Origin: Scytonema hofmannii PCC 7110
GTDB lineage: Bacteria; Cyanobacteriota; Cyanobacteriia; Cyanobacteriales; Nostocaceae
Assembly (NCBI RefSeq): GCF_000346485.2
Contig: NZ_KQ976354.1
Span: forward strand, 9,506,341-9,570,340
Length of the DNA stretch: 64,000 nt
Direction of reading: 5' to 3'
In this document: positions 36,414-45,285 of the stretch, in pieces
Layout: each line of letters opens with the position of its first letter
How positions within the stretch are numbered: position 1 is the first letter of the stretch
Translations under genes and position numbers: made by a program
The notes under the pieces: generated by a model
What the model was told of the DNA's origin: nothing
Seen by the model: only the letters and a program-made list of their open reading frames with translations
Databases searched by the model: none

Positions 36414-37172
36414 ATGCCCGTAGAACCAGCAGTGTATATTGTAGGAGCCGGTCCTGGAGATCCTGAATTACTCACAGTTAAAGCACAAAAATTGCTTGCA
36501 GCGGCTGATGTGGTTTTATTTGCTGATTCTTTAGTGCCGCCACAGATGTTGCAGCTTTGCCGAGATGATGCTGAGATTGTTCGTACTGCAAATAAAACTT
36601 TAGAAGAAATTTTACCAATCATGGTAGAACGGGTGCGATCGCAAAAATCTGTTGTGCGCCTTCATTCAGGCGATCCCAGTCTCTACAGCGCGATCCACGA
36701 ACAAATGAACCTTTTGGCAGAAGCGAACATTCCTTTTGAAGTTATACCGGGTATCAGTGCTTTTCAAGCTGCCGCCGCCAAACTCAAATTGGAACTGACT
36801 GTTCCCGGTTTAGTTCAAACAATTATACTGACGCGTATCAGTGGACGTACAGAAGTCCCTGCGACAGAAGAACTTGCAACCCTCGCCGCCCATCAAGCTA
36901 GCCTTTGCCTGTACCTAAGTGCGCGTCATGTTGAAGAAGCCCAGGCCAAGCTACTGGAACACTATTCAGTAGAAACACCCGTGGCAATTTGCTATCGTTT
37001 GGGATGGTCTGATGAGAGAATTTTAGTTGTACCCCTCAATCAAATGGCAGAGTATACTCACAAAGAAAAATTAATCCGCACGACTCTTTATGTCATCAGT
37101 CCCGCATTATCACAAACAAAAGGACGTTCTCGTTTATATCATCCCGAACACACTCATTTATTTCGACACTAA
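36414..37172 (+). CDS. cobM: Precorrin-4 C11-methyltransferase
   Basis: About 252 aa; SAM-dependent tetrapyrrole methylase of cobalamin synthesis (CobM/CbiF). YIVGAGPGDPELLTVKAQ is the N-terminal glycine loop. VVRLHSGDPSLYSAIHEQ, PFEVIPGISAFQAAAAKLK and TIILTRISGRT are the conserved blocks of the CbiF branch. The frame opens at a GTG (36360) and has an ATG at 36372, but the family core begins at ATG 36414 (MPVEPAVYIVG), which I prefer. It is followed closely by a tautomerase gene. Confidence 0.92.
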   Translation: MPVEPAVYIVGAGPGDPELLTVKAQKLLAAADVVLFADSLVPPQMLQLCRDDAEIVRTANKTLEEILPIMVERVRSQKSVVRLHSGDPSLYSAIHEQMNLLAEANIPFEVIPGISAFQAAAAKLKLELTVPGLVQTIILTRISGRTEVPATEELATLAAHQASLCLYLSARHVEEAQAKLLEHYSVETPVAICYRLGWSDERILVVPLNQMAEYTHKEKLIRTTLYVISPALSQTKGRSRLYHPEHTHLFRH

Positions 37173-37186
37173 TGAAATTGGGCAAT

Positions 37187-37231
37187 CTCCAATCCAAAAT
37201 CTAAAATCCAAAATCCACGCATCCAAAATTT
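37187..37231. repeat. ATCCAAA/ATCTAAA array upstream of the tautomerase gene
   Basis: Tandem heptamers run from about 37187 to 5 bases before the ATG at 37236. No Shine-Dalgarno is visible. Confidence 0.9.
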
Positions 37232-37235
37232 ACCT

Positions 37236-37589
37236 ATGCCGCTTATCAAAGTTCAAACTTCTGTATCAACTCCTGCAAAAACTGAAATTGAAACTCTGCT
37301 CAAAAATTTATCAGCCAAGTTAGCTAAACACACAGGCAAACCAGAATCCTATGTCATGACAGCTTTTGAAACCGAAATTCCCATGACATTTGGTGGTACA
37401 GCAGATCCCGTTTGTTACATAGAAATAAAGAATATTGGAACAATGCTGCCACAGCAAACTAAGGATATGAGTCAAGATTTTTGCCAGGAAATTAATCAAG
37501 CATTAGCTGTGCCTCAAAATCGAATATATATAGAGTTTGCTGATTCTAGGGCTACAATGTGGGGTTGGAATGGCATGACCTTTGGTTAA
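37236..37589 (+). CDS. Phenylpyruvate tautomerase / MIF-like protein
   Basis: A 117-aa protein of the macrophage migration inhibitory factor group in the tautomerase superfamily. MPLIKVQTS provides the catalytic N-terminal Pro after Met removal. KLLGKPESYV-like (AKHTGKPESYVM), MTFGGTADPVCYIEIKNIG and the C-terminal RIYIEFADSRATMWGWNGMTFG match MIF. Members form trimers and tautomerise phenylpyruvate or dopachrome; the physiological role in cyanobacteria is unknown. Confidence 0.92.
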   Translation: MPLIKVQTSVSTPAKTEIETLLKNLSAKLAKHTGKPESYVMTAFETEIPMTFGGTADPVCYIEIKNIGTMLPQQTKDMSQDFCQEINQALAVPQNRIYIEFADSRATMWGWNGMTFG

Positions 37590-37613
37590 GGAATTTCAAT
37601 ATTACCTAAACAC

Positions 37614-37719
37614 GTAGGGTGGGTACCGCCCACTATTCACTATTGGTGGGTACCGCCCACTATTCACTATTGGTGGGTACCGCCCACTATTCACTATTGG
37701 TGGGCAGTGCCCACCCTAC
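37614..37719. repeat. Tandem 27-bp repeat within a larger palindrome
   Basis: Three exact 27-base units (37618-37644, 37645-37671, 37672-37698), each starting GGTGGGTACCGCCCAC, are followed by a partial unit and closed by CCCACCCTAC, which pairs with GTAGGGTGGG at the left edge. Each unit contains its own GTGGG...CCCAC hairpin. Confidence 0.93.
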
Positions 37720-37808
37720 AAAAATCGGTAATTTTAGAGCGGAAAGGGAGTAGGAAACTCCTAGTGATGGCAATTTTCAATTGAAGGTAAACAATCGTTC
37801 TCTATGCC

Positions 37809-37844
37809 AAATCTAAAATCCAAAATCCAAAATCCAAAATCTAA
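37809..37844. repeat. ATCCAAA array abutting the stop of the diiron-protein gene
   Basis: Tandem heptamers (AAATCCA) end 2 bases from the TGA stop (37845-37847) of the minus-strand gene. Confidence 0.92.
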
Positions 37845-38696
37845 TCAGTTCTTCCAGACTTCTTCCATAAACTCTGACATCTGTACAGCAATCTCTCGAA
37901 CTCCTTCAAGAATCCAACTCTTAATCTGTTGCTTATCTTCCAAACCCGTGTAGTAGTGAAGAGCTTGGTTAGCAGATAGTATTCCAGCATCAAAATGCTC
38001 AGCTTCTGCAACAATATGGCGACTGAACCAGTAGTAAGCCGGAATCACTTTGCCATCAATCTCCACTTCTGTCTCTTGTAAATATCTTACGATCTCAGGA
38101 TGCTTAGTACGAAAAAACTCTTCTAAAACACGGTTTTCATCCTCTCCCAAGACTTCAGTTCCCAAATGAAAGCCAATCGCACGGAAAAGATGTGCTTCAT
38201 CTACAACCATGTTAATACCGCCACTACGGTGAACCTTACGAATAGCATCATTGGTAGGTCTATGTTGAAGTATGAGTTTGCTAAGAGCCAACATATCATA
38301 GCCAAAAAATTGTGCCATACCTTTGAGTGTTGCTAGAGCTAAAGCTCGATGTGTATGCGGTTCAGGTGCTTCGCGATCGCCAAACTCATCGATTGCACCA
38401 AAAAACATACCTGCTCCTATTTCAACACTTCTATCAGCAAACAATCCTACTTCATTAGAAGTGTTGAACAAATCTTTGCGAACAGCAATATATCCAGCCA
38501 AACAAGTTTGACAAGGTGCAAAAGCGGAGGAGTATTGGAAAAAACGACCCATGAGCCGTAGAAGAGCTTCACCACTTGTTGCTTCTTCAAGGAGTTGTTT
38601 AAAAGTCAGCGATGTATATTCTTCAGCAATAGTTTTACAAACTTCAGCCCTTTCAATAATGACAGTTGTTGTGGGTTGATTCAGTGTGTTAATCAC
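37845..38696 (-). CDS. Haem-oxygenase-like diiron protein (CADD-like, DUF3865)
   Basis: A 283-aa all-helical protein of the haem-oxygenase-like diiron oxidase superfamily (CADD, UndA, SznF group). All six candidate iron ligands can be placed: E104 (AIDEFGD), H114 (PEPHTH), E181 (HLGTEVLG), then H227, E231 and H234 in RHIVAEAEHFDAG. Relatives cleave or oxidise fatty acids and amino acids, or build p-aminobenzoate from the enzyme's own residues (CADD). The substrate here is unknown. The start is GTG at 38696, after AAAGGAG. It is 55 bases downstream of a SET-domain gene on the same strand, probably one operon. Confidence 0.82.
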   Translation of the reverse strand: MINTLNQPTTTVIIERAEVCKTIAEEYTSLTFKQLLEEATSGEALLRLMGRFFQYSSAFAPCQTCLAGYIAVRKDLFNTSNEVGLFADRSVEIGAGMFFGAIDEFGDREAPEPHTHRALALATLKGMAQFFGYDMLALSKLILQHRPTNDAIRKVHRSGGINMVVDEAHLFRAIGFHLGTEVLGEDENRVLEEFFRTKHPEIVRYLQETEVEIDGKVIPAYYWFSRHIVAEAEHFDAGILSANQALHYYTGLEDKQQIKSWILEGVREIAVQMSEFMEEVWKN

Positions 38697-38751
38697 GATG
38701 TTTAAACTCCTTTGATTGACAAAAAACTATGGATGTATTATTTAGATGGTC

Positions 38752-39282
38752 TTAAGCTTTTGTAACAGATAGAGACAAGGCACCTGTTTCAGCCCTAAAA
38801 GTATCTATTGTTTCAACAATGACGTCTTTCTTAAACACTTTTGCTTCTAAGCAACTCAAAGCCTTATGGCGGATGTGGCGATTGATAAATTGCAAGCTTA
38901 AAATATCCAAAGAAAGATATCTGGCTCCAGCAACAATTCGCACGCACTGTGGTGAACCGCACATACAGACAAAAGGTTTATCCATCTCCCACTCCGTACT
39001 GGGGTAGAAAAAGCTGAGTTCCTCATGAGGTTCAATGTCCCGTGCTGCAACACATTCTAAAGCTGTAGTATTTATAATCAGATTAGGATTGCACGAGTGA
39101 TTGAGTTTGCCAAGTATTGACTCTTCAATGTGTGTGTCCAAATCAATTTGAACACTTGTATAAGTAGGTTGGTTAACTCTTTTATACTTTGTTATCCTGT
39201 GAAAGACTTCACCCTTTCTCACTGCTGAGGTTGTAATTAGTCCAGTTCCTTTAGCAGTAGTATTGACTTCAATTTTTACCAT
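38752..39282 (-). CDS. SET-domain protein lysine methyltransferase
   Basis: A 176-aa protein with a compact SET domain: a GTGLITTSAVRKGEVF N-terminal strand pair, the SAM-binding knot NHSCNPN (61-67), and EELSFFY (87-93) with the catalytic Tyr region. It ends with a post-SET-like zinc motif CMCGSPQC (106-113) completed by a cysteine elsewhere. It should methylate a lysine in a protein, or possibly a small molecule. It sits immediately upstream of the diiron protein. The start ATG is at 39282. Confidence 0.88.
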   Translation of the reverse strand: MVKIEVNTTAKGTGLITTSAVRKGEVFHRITKYKRVNQPTYTSVQIDLDTHIEESILGKLNHSCNPNLIINTTALECVAARDIEPHEELSFFYPSTEWEMDKPFVCMCGSPQCVRIVAGARYLSLDILSLQFINRHIRHKALSCLEAKVFKKDVIVETIDTFRAETGALSLSVTKA

Positions 39283-39896
39283 GGTGTACTTGTTTTCTTG
39301 TCCTTTCGTTCATTGGAATTTAGTACATCACCTTAATTGATTAAACTGATGCATAAATCATTAGAATTGGAGTAAAACTTGACCACTGTCAAGTCAATTT
39401 CTGCTAACTGTTTAGAGTCAACAATTGCAAAATCGTTTTCAACCAATTCGATTAATCTGCAATTCAAAATCTTGATGACTCAGTGTTATCCGATCCAAGT
39501 GAAATTACAGTTACATAGTGAATATAAAAAAAATCTAAAATATAAAATCCGTAATGTCAATAGTAATTCAACGTATTCTAGTCTTGAGTAAAAATAGTCA
39601 TAAATACTGTCTAAAATAGAAAAAAATATGAAGTTAAAGTAAAGCATATGTAATTTTACAGAGAAACTCGAACGTGAAATTTCTACAGACATTAGCTGGT
39701 AAGACTTTCATTAAAATTACGCAATAGCACTGAGAAAATTATTGAATTTAGTCAGAAATTTTGGCTTTCAGCATTTTTACTGATAAAAATTATTGAGCAA
39801 TAAGAAAAAGTCATAGTTTCAGCATTTTTACGGTTATTTAAAAATAGAAAAATAGGTTATTTCAATGATTTAGCTATCACAACAAAGTTATTTACA
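39283..39896. other. Intergenic region upstream of the permease-kinase gene
   Basis: This 614-base AT-rich stretch contains divergent promoter regions. A 15-base direct repeat TTTCAGCATTTTTAC occurs at 39766-39780 and 39817-39831 (51-base period). A 70-aa ORF at 39379-39591 shows no protein-like features and is not called. Confidence 0.55.
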
Positions 39897-42743
39897 ATGC
39901 ATATTCAGCCAATTTTGGGTGCGAATAACAATAAATTGTCATACCAACTTCAGCGAAGTTTGAGTGTCTTTGAAACTTGGGGCTTTGGTGTGACTTCTCA
40001 TATTGGATGGATTACTGTAGCACCAGTTTTGTGTACAGCACTCGGAGCAAATGCTATCTTGCTCTGTTTACCTGGTGTAATTGTAGGTATTCTGCTGAAC
40101 TTGCAAGTGCAATGCTTGGGTAAGCATTGGACGGATATGTCAGGAGGAACACCCAACTACGCAGCCCGGTTACTTAAGAACTATTCAGGGTTGGGTCGAT
40201 ATGTAGCAATTGGATACTTTGTCGGATGGGCATCAGTTCCAGTGGTGTACGCGATCGCCCTAACCGACTTGATAAAGGCAAATCTCGAACCATTTGGGAT
40301 CGCTTGTCCAGAGATGGCACTTAAAATTGGTTTCACCTGCATTGTTTTTGTAGTTGCCTTCAGTGGTACACGTGCTTTAGCAATATTGCATTTATTTTTG
40401 GTTGTGCCGGCGATCGCGTCTATACTTGCTTTTTGCTTGCAAGGCTTGTGGTGGCTGACTCTCTCAAATACCAGTTCCAGTTTTTTTCATGCTATGGAGA
40501 CGAGAGAGAGCACGTCTCTACAATTTGTTGATTGGGCAAAGTGGTATTTTATTGCAACTTGGAATATCTACAGCTGTGAAACTACTTCCTCGTTTGTTGC
40601 TGAAAGTCAATGCCCCAAAGACACGTTACAGTTTTTGACGGTTGCTTCTTGGCTAATGCCACTCATCTTTTTAGGATGCACTTGGGTACTAGCCCAGCCA
40701 GCAACAGCAACAGGGCAGGGCAATACCTATTTGAGCCTTTTAGCAGTATCCCAGGCATTTTGGGGTCAGTCTGCCTCTATATTAGTAACGCTGCTAATGG
40801 CTTTTTCGAGCCTTCTCGCTTCTGCTAGCGCTGTTTGCATCCTTCCTCGCATTTTGTATCAACTCTCTCTTGATGGACGGATGTCACCCGTGTTTGCCGT
40901 TGTTTCAAAACGAGGCGTTTTGGCACCTGCATTGGTATTTACCTTTTTATGCAGTGTCTTGAATTTAGTTTGGGGAGATTTGACCAGAATTGTCATGATT
41001 ACAAATACTGGTTATTTAGCATCAATCACATCATTTCATCTGGGATTGTGGCTGTGCCGAGGTAGACCAGAAGTGCGATGGGCTTGGTTATCGCTGTTGT
41101 TTTTTATTGTAGAGGTGGTTGTCCTAGTGGTCGGGGGCTTGGCTTGGAGTTGGCAAGATTTTCTCATTGGATTGTTCTTGCCCATCATCATTTTGATTGT
41201 TGATGCAGCCATTCGTCACATTCAATTTGCCCCTTTCCATCCGCGCTGGTGGATTGAACGTTGTAATACTCAACCCATTGGGTTATTTCAGGATTTTATT
41301 GCCATTCAAGTGATTGTTCTGGTACTGCTGACTTGTACTGCTACTATTATTAGCTGGTGGTTCAGTGCCAGAGTAAACAGCTCCACTGGGGAGATTAAAG
41401 CTGATTTATTAATTGTTTTACTCGCTACAGTTGCCTTTGTGGCTGTGGCAATAGCTTGCTGGACAACACTACCACAAATTGCATCCATTGCCGAAGCTCG
41501 TCAACTGGCAGAAAGCCGCTTTATCACTGCCCTCGATACCGTTCCCGATACCGTTCTCGTTTTAGATAAAAATGGTGCGATTACTCAAGCTAACCCATCT
41601 GCTGAAAATCTCTTAGGAATGAGTATCAACCAACTCACAGGGCATTATCTCAGTGAATTTCTCTCTGATTTGGATGCTCTCCCTACGTATTGGCAAAGCA
41701 CTAGCGAACATAGCCTACAAAATTTCCCCAATCAAATCGTGGAAACCACTGTTTCGCAACGCACCAATCACCAGAATCAAGAGTATATTGTTTTTTTGCG
41801 GGATATTAGCGAGCGCAAACTCTCTGAAGAAACCTTGCGACATTCAGAAGCCACCTTAAGACAGCAAGCCACTGAATTAGAACAAACCCTCCAAGAATTA
41901 AAAAGCGCTCAATCGCAATTAATTCAATCTGAAAAAATGTCCAGTCTCGGTCAACTTGTTGCTGGCGTTGCTCACGAAATTAATAACCCTGTGAACTTTA
42001 TTTATGGTAATTTAATTCATCTAGATAACTATACTCAAGATTTATTAGCTTTAGTCCAACTCTATCAGCAGGAATACCCCAAGAGCACTCCCAATATTCT
42101 TAACTTTATCGCCCATATTGATTTAGATTTTCTACAAGAAGATGTACCGAAAAGTCTCAATTCTATGAAAGTTGGAGCACAACGTATTCGTGAGATTGTT
42201 CTGACTTTACGCAATTTCTCTCGTTTAGATGAAGCCGATATGAAACCTGTTGATATTCATGAAGGGCTTGAGAGTACTTTGCTCATTTTAAAAAGTTTTT
42301 TGAGAAAAAAATCAGAGCAAACAGAAATTGAAGTGATCAAAGAATATGGAAATTTACCACAAGTCGAATGCTATGCAGGACAGTTAAATCAAGTTTTTAT
42401 GAATATCCTGACAAATGCCATTGATGCTTTACACCAGCAGGAATCAGAATGGCTAAAACAGAAAAGAGAAAAACATCCCAGTCGCATTACTATCCAGACA
42501 AAAATAGAACATAATTCCCATGTCGCGATCCTTATCAAAGACAATGGACCGGGAATGTCGCCGGAGGTTAAAGCCCGATTGTTCGATCCCTTTTTCACAA
42601 CAAAACCAGTTGGTAAAGGAACTGGTTTGGGGTTATCAATTTGCTATCAAATTGTTGTGGAAAAGCATGGCGGTAGATTAGAGTGCATATCTCAACTAGG
42701 ACAAGGTACAGAATTTTTGATTGAAATTCCCATCAAACAGTGA
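39897..42743 (+). CDS. Amino-acid-permease/PAS/histidine-kinase fusion sensor
   Basis: A 948-aa protein. Residues about 20-525 form 12-14 transmembrane helices resembling an APC-family amino acid permease (FETWGFGVTSHIGW start, helices through ACWTTLPQ). A PAS domain follows (about 536-640, FITALDTVPDTVLVLDKNGAI), then a short coiled coil and a HisKA/HATPase kinase. H693 in VAGVAHEINNP is the phospho-acceptor; NILTNAID, DNGPGM and GKGTGLGL are the N, G1 and G2 boxes. By analogy with SSF-kinase CbrA, it may sense or transport a nutrient. The stop codon lies in a CAGTGAC array. The partner regulator is not adjacent. Confidence 0.88.
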   Translation: MHIQPILGANNNKLSYQLQRSLSVFETWGFGVTSHIGWITVAPVLCTALGANAILLCLPGVIVGILLNLQVQCLGKHWTDMSGGTPNYAARLLKNYSGLGRYVAIGYFVGWASVPVVYAIALTDLIKANLEPFGIACPEMALKIGFTCIVFVVAFSGTRALAILHLFLVVPAIASILAFCLQGLWWLTLSNTSSSFFHAMETRESTSLQFVDWAKWYFIATWNIYSCETTSSFVAESQCPKDTLQFLTVASWLMPLIFLGCTWVLAQPATATGQGNTYLSLLAVSQAFWGQSASILVTLLMAFSSLLASASAVCILPRILYQLSLDGRMSPVFAVVSKRGVLAPALVFTFLCSVLNLVWGDLTRIVMITNTGYLASITSFHLGLWLCRGRPEVRWAWLSLLFFIVEVVVLVVGGLAWSWQDFLIGLFLPIIILIVDAAIRHIQFAPFHPRWWIERCNTQPIGLFQDFIAIQVIVLVLLTCTATIISWWFSARVNSSTGEIKADLLIVLLATVAFVAVAIACWTTLPQIASIAEARQLAESRFITALDTVPDTVLVLDKNGAITQANPSAENLLGMSINQLTGHYLSEFLSDLDALPTYWQSTSEHSLQNFPNQIVETTVSQRTNHQNQEYIVFLRDISERKLSEETLRHSEATLRQQATELEQTLQELKSAQSQLIQSEKMSSLGQLVAGVAHEINNPVNFIYGNLIHLDNYTQDLLALVQLYQQEYPKSTPNILNFIAHIDLDFLQEDVPKSLNSMKVGAQRIREIVLTLRNFSRLDEADMKPVDIHEGLESTLLILKSFLRKKSEQTEIEVIKEYGNLPQVECYAGQLNQVFMNILTNAIDALHQQESEWLKQKREKHPSRITIQTKIEHNSHVAILIKDNGPGMSPEVKARLFDPFFTTKPVGKGTGLGLSICYQIVVEKHGGRLECISQLGQGTEFLIEIPIKQ
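40497..40518. repeat. Palindromic GAGACG...CGTCTC repeat inside the permease domain
   Basis: GAGACG (40497-40502) and CGTCTC (40513-40518) flank ten bases, and TAC follows. This is the shape of a dispersed cyanobacterial GAGACG/CGTCTCTAC repeat. It is in frame and encodes ETREST in a loop near residue 203. Confidence 0.55.
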
Positions 42744-42803
42744 CCAGTGACCAGTAATCAGTGACCAGTGACCAGTGACCAGTGACCAGTGACCAGTGAC
42801 CAG
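42738..42803. repeat. CAGTGAC array at the stop of the permease-kinase gene
   Basis: About nine CAGTGAC units with one CAGTAAT variant. The first unit provides the TGA stop (42741-42743). Confidence 0.95.
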
Positions 42804-42884
42804 TTAATAAGATACCGCTTTTCCTCTACTATTGTTTAATATCCAGACACCTAACTTGGATATACTACGTGGTACTAGGTCATC

Positions 42885-45110
42885 ATGGCAAAATCTAAGA
42901 AGACCGCTCATCAAATCAATCTCAGAGACCCCCAATACTACCTTAACCGTGAGTTAAGCTGGCTGGAGTTTAATAAAAGGGTGTTACATGAAGCCTGCGA
43001 CTCACGCACCCCTCTTATAGAACGTCTAAAGTTTTTGGCAATCTTTAGCTCTAATTTGGATGAGTTCTTTATGGTGCGCGTTGCTGCACTAAAGGAACAA
43101 GTAGAAGCAAAAATCAGCTTGGTCACTTTTGATGGTCGTACACCTGAGCAGCAGCTTGAAGAGATTAGTGTCGCTTTACGTCCATTGATTGCTCAGCAAC
43201 ACGAACATTTTGAGAAAAGCTTGCGACCCCAACTCGCTGAGCACGGAATTCATATTTTAGATTACATAAATTTATCGGAAAGGCAAAAAAATTATTTAGC
43301 CCAGTATTACAAAGAACGAATTTTTCCCGTCATCACTCCCCTGGCTGTCGATCCCAGTCATCCTTTCCCTTATATCTCCAATCTCAGCCTTAATCTGGCT
43401 GTTACGCTCAAAAATCCGGAAACAGAAGAGGAGTTGTTCGCTAGAGTTAAAGTCCCTACTGTTTTCCCGCGATTTTTGCCTTTACCACTAGATTTGGGAG
43501 TTCAGGATTCAGAAAAACCTGCTATTTGGACTGGTGTACCGTTAGAACAGGCAATTGCCCACAATCTAGAGTCCTTGTTTCATGGGATGAACATTCAGGG
43601 ATACCATGTGTTCCGCATCACTCGTGATGCAGATTTGGAATTGGAAGAAGATGAAGCTGACGATCTGTTACTAGCAATTGAAAACGAACTGAGAAAGCGG
43701 CGTGTTGGTGGTTCTCCTTTAAGGTTAGAAATACATTCTCAGACTCCTGAATCAGTCAGAAAACGACTGCTAGAGGATCTGGAATTAACGGAAAGCGATG
43801 TATATCAAGTTGATGGTTTGATGGGGCTAAAGGATTTGATGTATTTTATGTCAATGCCAGTCCCAGAACTAAAAGATGAACCATGGAAGTCTGTAGTCCC
43901 TATCCGCTTGCAACGGCTGAAGGAATTTAGTATAAATTCAATAAATTCAAACCTACAGGAGGTAGAGGAAGGAAAAGACTTTTTTTCAGTTATTCAAGAA
44001 AAGGATTTGCTCGTACATCATCCATATCAATCCTTTTCATCAACTGTTGTGCGCTTTATTACTAGTGCTGCCTATGACCCTAATGTGCTGGCAATTAAGA
44101 TGACTCTCTACCGGACATCTTTTGACTCGCCAATCCTGAATGCCTTAAGTGTTGCTGCTGAAAATGGCAAGCAGGTTTCTGTACTGGTAGAACTTAAGGC
44201 GCGATTTGATGAAGAGAACAATATTAAGTGGGCAAAGCATCTGGAAAGTGTTGGAGTTCACGTTGTCTATGGTTTGGTAGGTTTGAAGACCCACTGCAAA
44301 ACGGTTATGGTAGTGCGGCGCGAACACGAGCGCATTCGTCGCTACGTACATATTGGAACTGGTAACTATAATCCAAAAACAGCACGGCTGTATACGGACT
44401 TGGGATTATTTAGCTGTCATGAGGATTTGGGCGCTGATGTTACAGATGTTTTCAATTTCTTGACAGGATATTCTCGGCAAAAGTCTTACCGACAGCTGTT
44501 GGTAGCTCCCGTGAATATGCGCGATCGCTTTATTTCTTTGATCCATCGAGAAATTGAAAATGTTCAGAATGGTCTGAGCGGGCGCATTGTTGCTAAGATG
44601 AACTCTTTGGTCGATCCAGAAATCATTTCGACATTCTACCAAGCTTCTCGTGCAGGCGTACAAATTGACTTGATTGTACGAGGTATATGCTGTTTGCGCC
44701 CTGGTTTGAAAGATATTAGTGAAAATATTCGCGTTATCAGTATTGTTGGTCGCTTTCTAGAGCACTCTCGTATGTATTATTTCTACAACAATGGACAGGA
44801 AGAGATTTATATTGGTAGTGCCGACTGGATGCCTCGTAACTTAGATCGACGAGTAGAAGTCATTACTCCCATCTTAGATCCAGATATTGCTAAAGATTTG
44901 CAGGAAATTTTGGGAATTATGCTCGCAGATAACCGTCAAGCTTGGGAGTTACAGCAAGATGGTAGTTATATTCAAAGACGTCCTGCTGAAGATTCTCCAG
45001 AAGCTAGTTCGCAAAAAATTCTCATGTCTATGGCTTCAAGCATAAATGCAAGTACTCCAAATACTGTCAGTACAAATACGAAGAAAAGTTCATCACAACT
45101 TGACAGTTAG
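42885..45110 (+). CDS. ppk1: Polyphosphate kinase 1
   Basis: A 741-aa PPK1 that reversibly makes polyphosphate from ATP. YYLNRELSWLEFNKRVL and FLAIFSSNLDEFFMVRV are the N-terminal blocks. VHHPYQSF, KMTLYRTS, VGLKTHCKT (catalytic His) and HIGTGNYNP (second active-site His) are intact, as is YIGSADWMPRNLDRRVE at the C-terminus. Length is as expected plus a short Ser/Thr-rich tail. It is separated from the permease-kinase gene by a repeat array, so cotranscription is unclear. Confidence 0.97.
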   Translation: MAKSKKTAHQINLRDPQYYLNRELSWLEFNKRVLHEACDSRTPLIERLKFLAIFSSNLDEFFMVRVAALKEQVEAKISLVTFDGRTPEQQLEEISVALRPLIAQQHEHFEKSLRPQLAEHGIHILDYINLSERQKNYLAQYYKERIFPVITPLAVDPSHPFPYISNLSLNLAVTLKNPETEEELFARVKVPTVFPRFLPLPLDLGVQDSEKPAIWTGVPLEQAIAHNLESLFHGMNIQGYHVFRITRDADLELEEDEADDLLLAIENELRKRRVGGSPLRLEIHSQTPESVRKRLLEDLELTESDVYQVDGLMGLKDLMYFMSMPVPELKDEPWKSVVPIRLQRLKEFSINSINSNLQEVEEGKDFFSVIQEKDLLVHHPYQSFSSTVVRFITSAAYDPNVLAIKMTLYRTSFDSPILNALSVAAENGKQVSVLVELKARFDEENNIKWAKHLESVGVHVVYGLVGLKTHCKTVMVVRREHERIRRYVHIGTGNYNPKTARLYTDLGLFSCHEDLGADVTDVFNFLTGYSRQKSYRQLLVAPVNMRDRFISLIHREIENVQNGLSGRIVAKMNSLVDPEIISTFYQASRAGVQIDLIVRGICCLRPGLKDISENIRVISIVGRFLEHSRMYYFYNNGQEEIYIGSADWMPRNLDRRVEVITPILDPDIAKDLQEILGIMLADNRQAWELQQDGSYIQRRPAEDSPEASSQKILMSMASSINASTPNTVSTNTKKSSSQLDS

Positions 45111-45285
45111 CTCACAATATTTTGATAATTCACTGCTTATTGTTACTGGTAGAGCTCTCTTTTTTGACATATCACTTTATAGGTCATTGGAACGTAGAAA
45201 TTATTCAACCATTGGATAGAGTGAGTTCAGCTGTCTGTTCTCATAAACTATAAAAGTTATCCTATATTGTTTCTCGTTCCCTAGG

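Noticed and set aside
37614-37719. Possible CRISPR array
   Set aside because: The 27-bp units are directly tandem without spacers, so this is a tandem repeat. No CRISPR array or cas gene was seen in the window.
39379-39591. 70-aa plus-strand ORF
   Set aside because: AT-rich composition, no domain and no RBS; likely chance.
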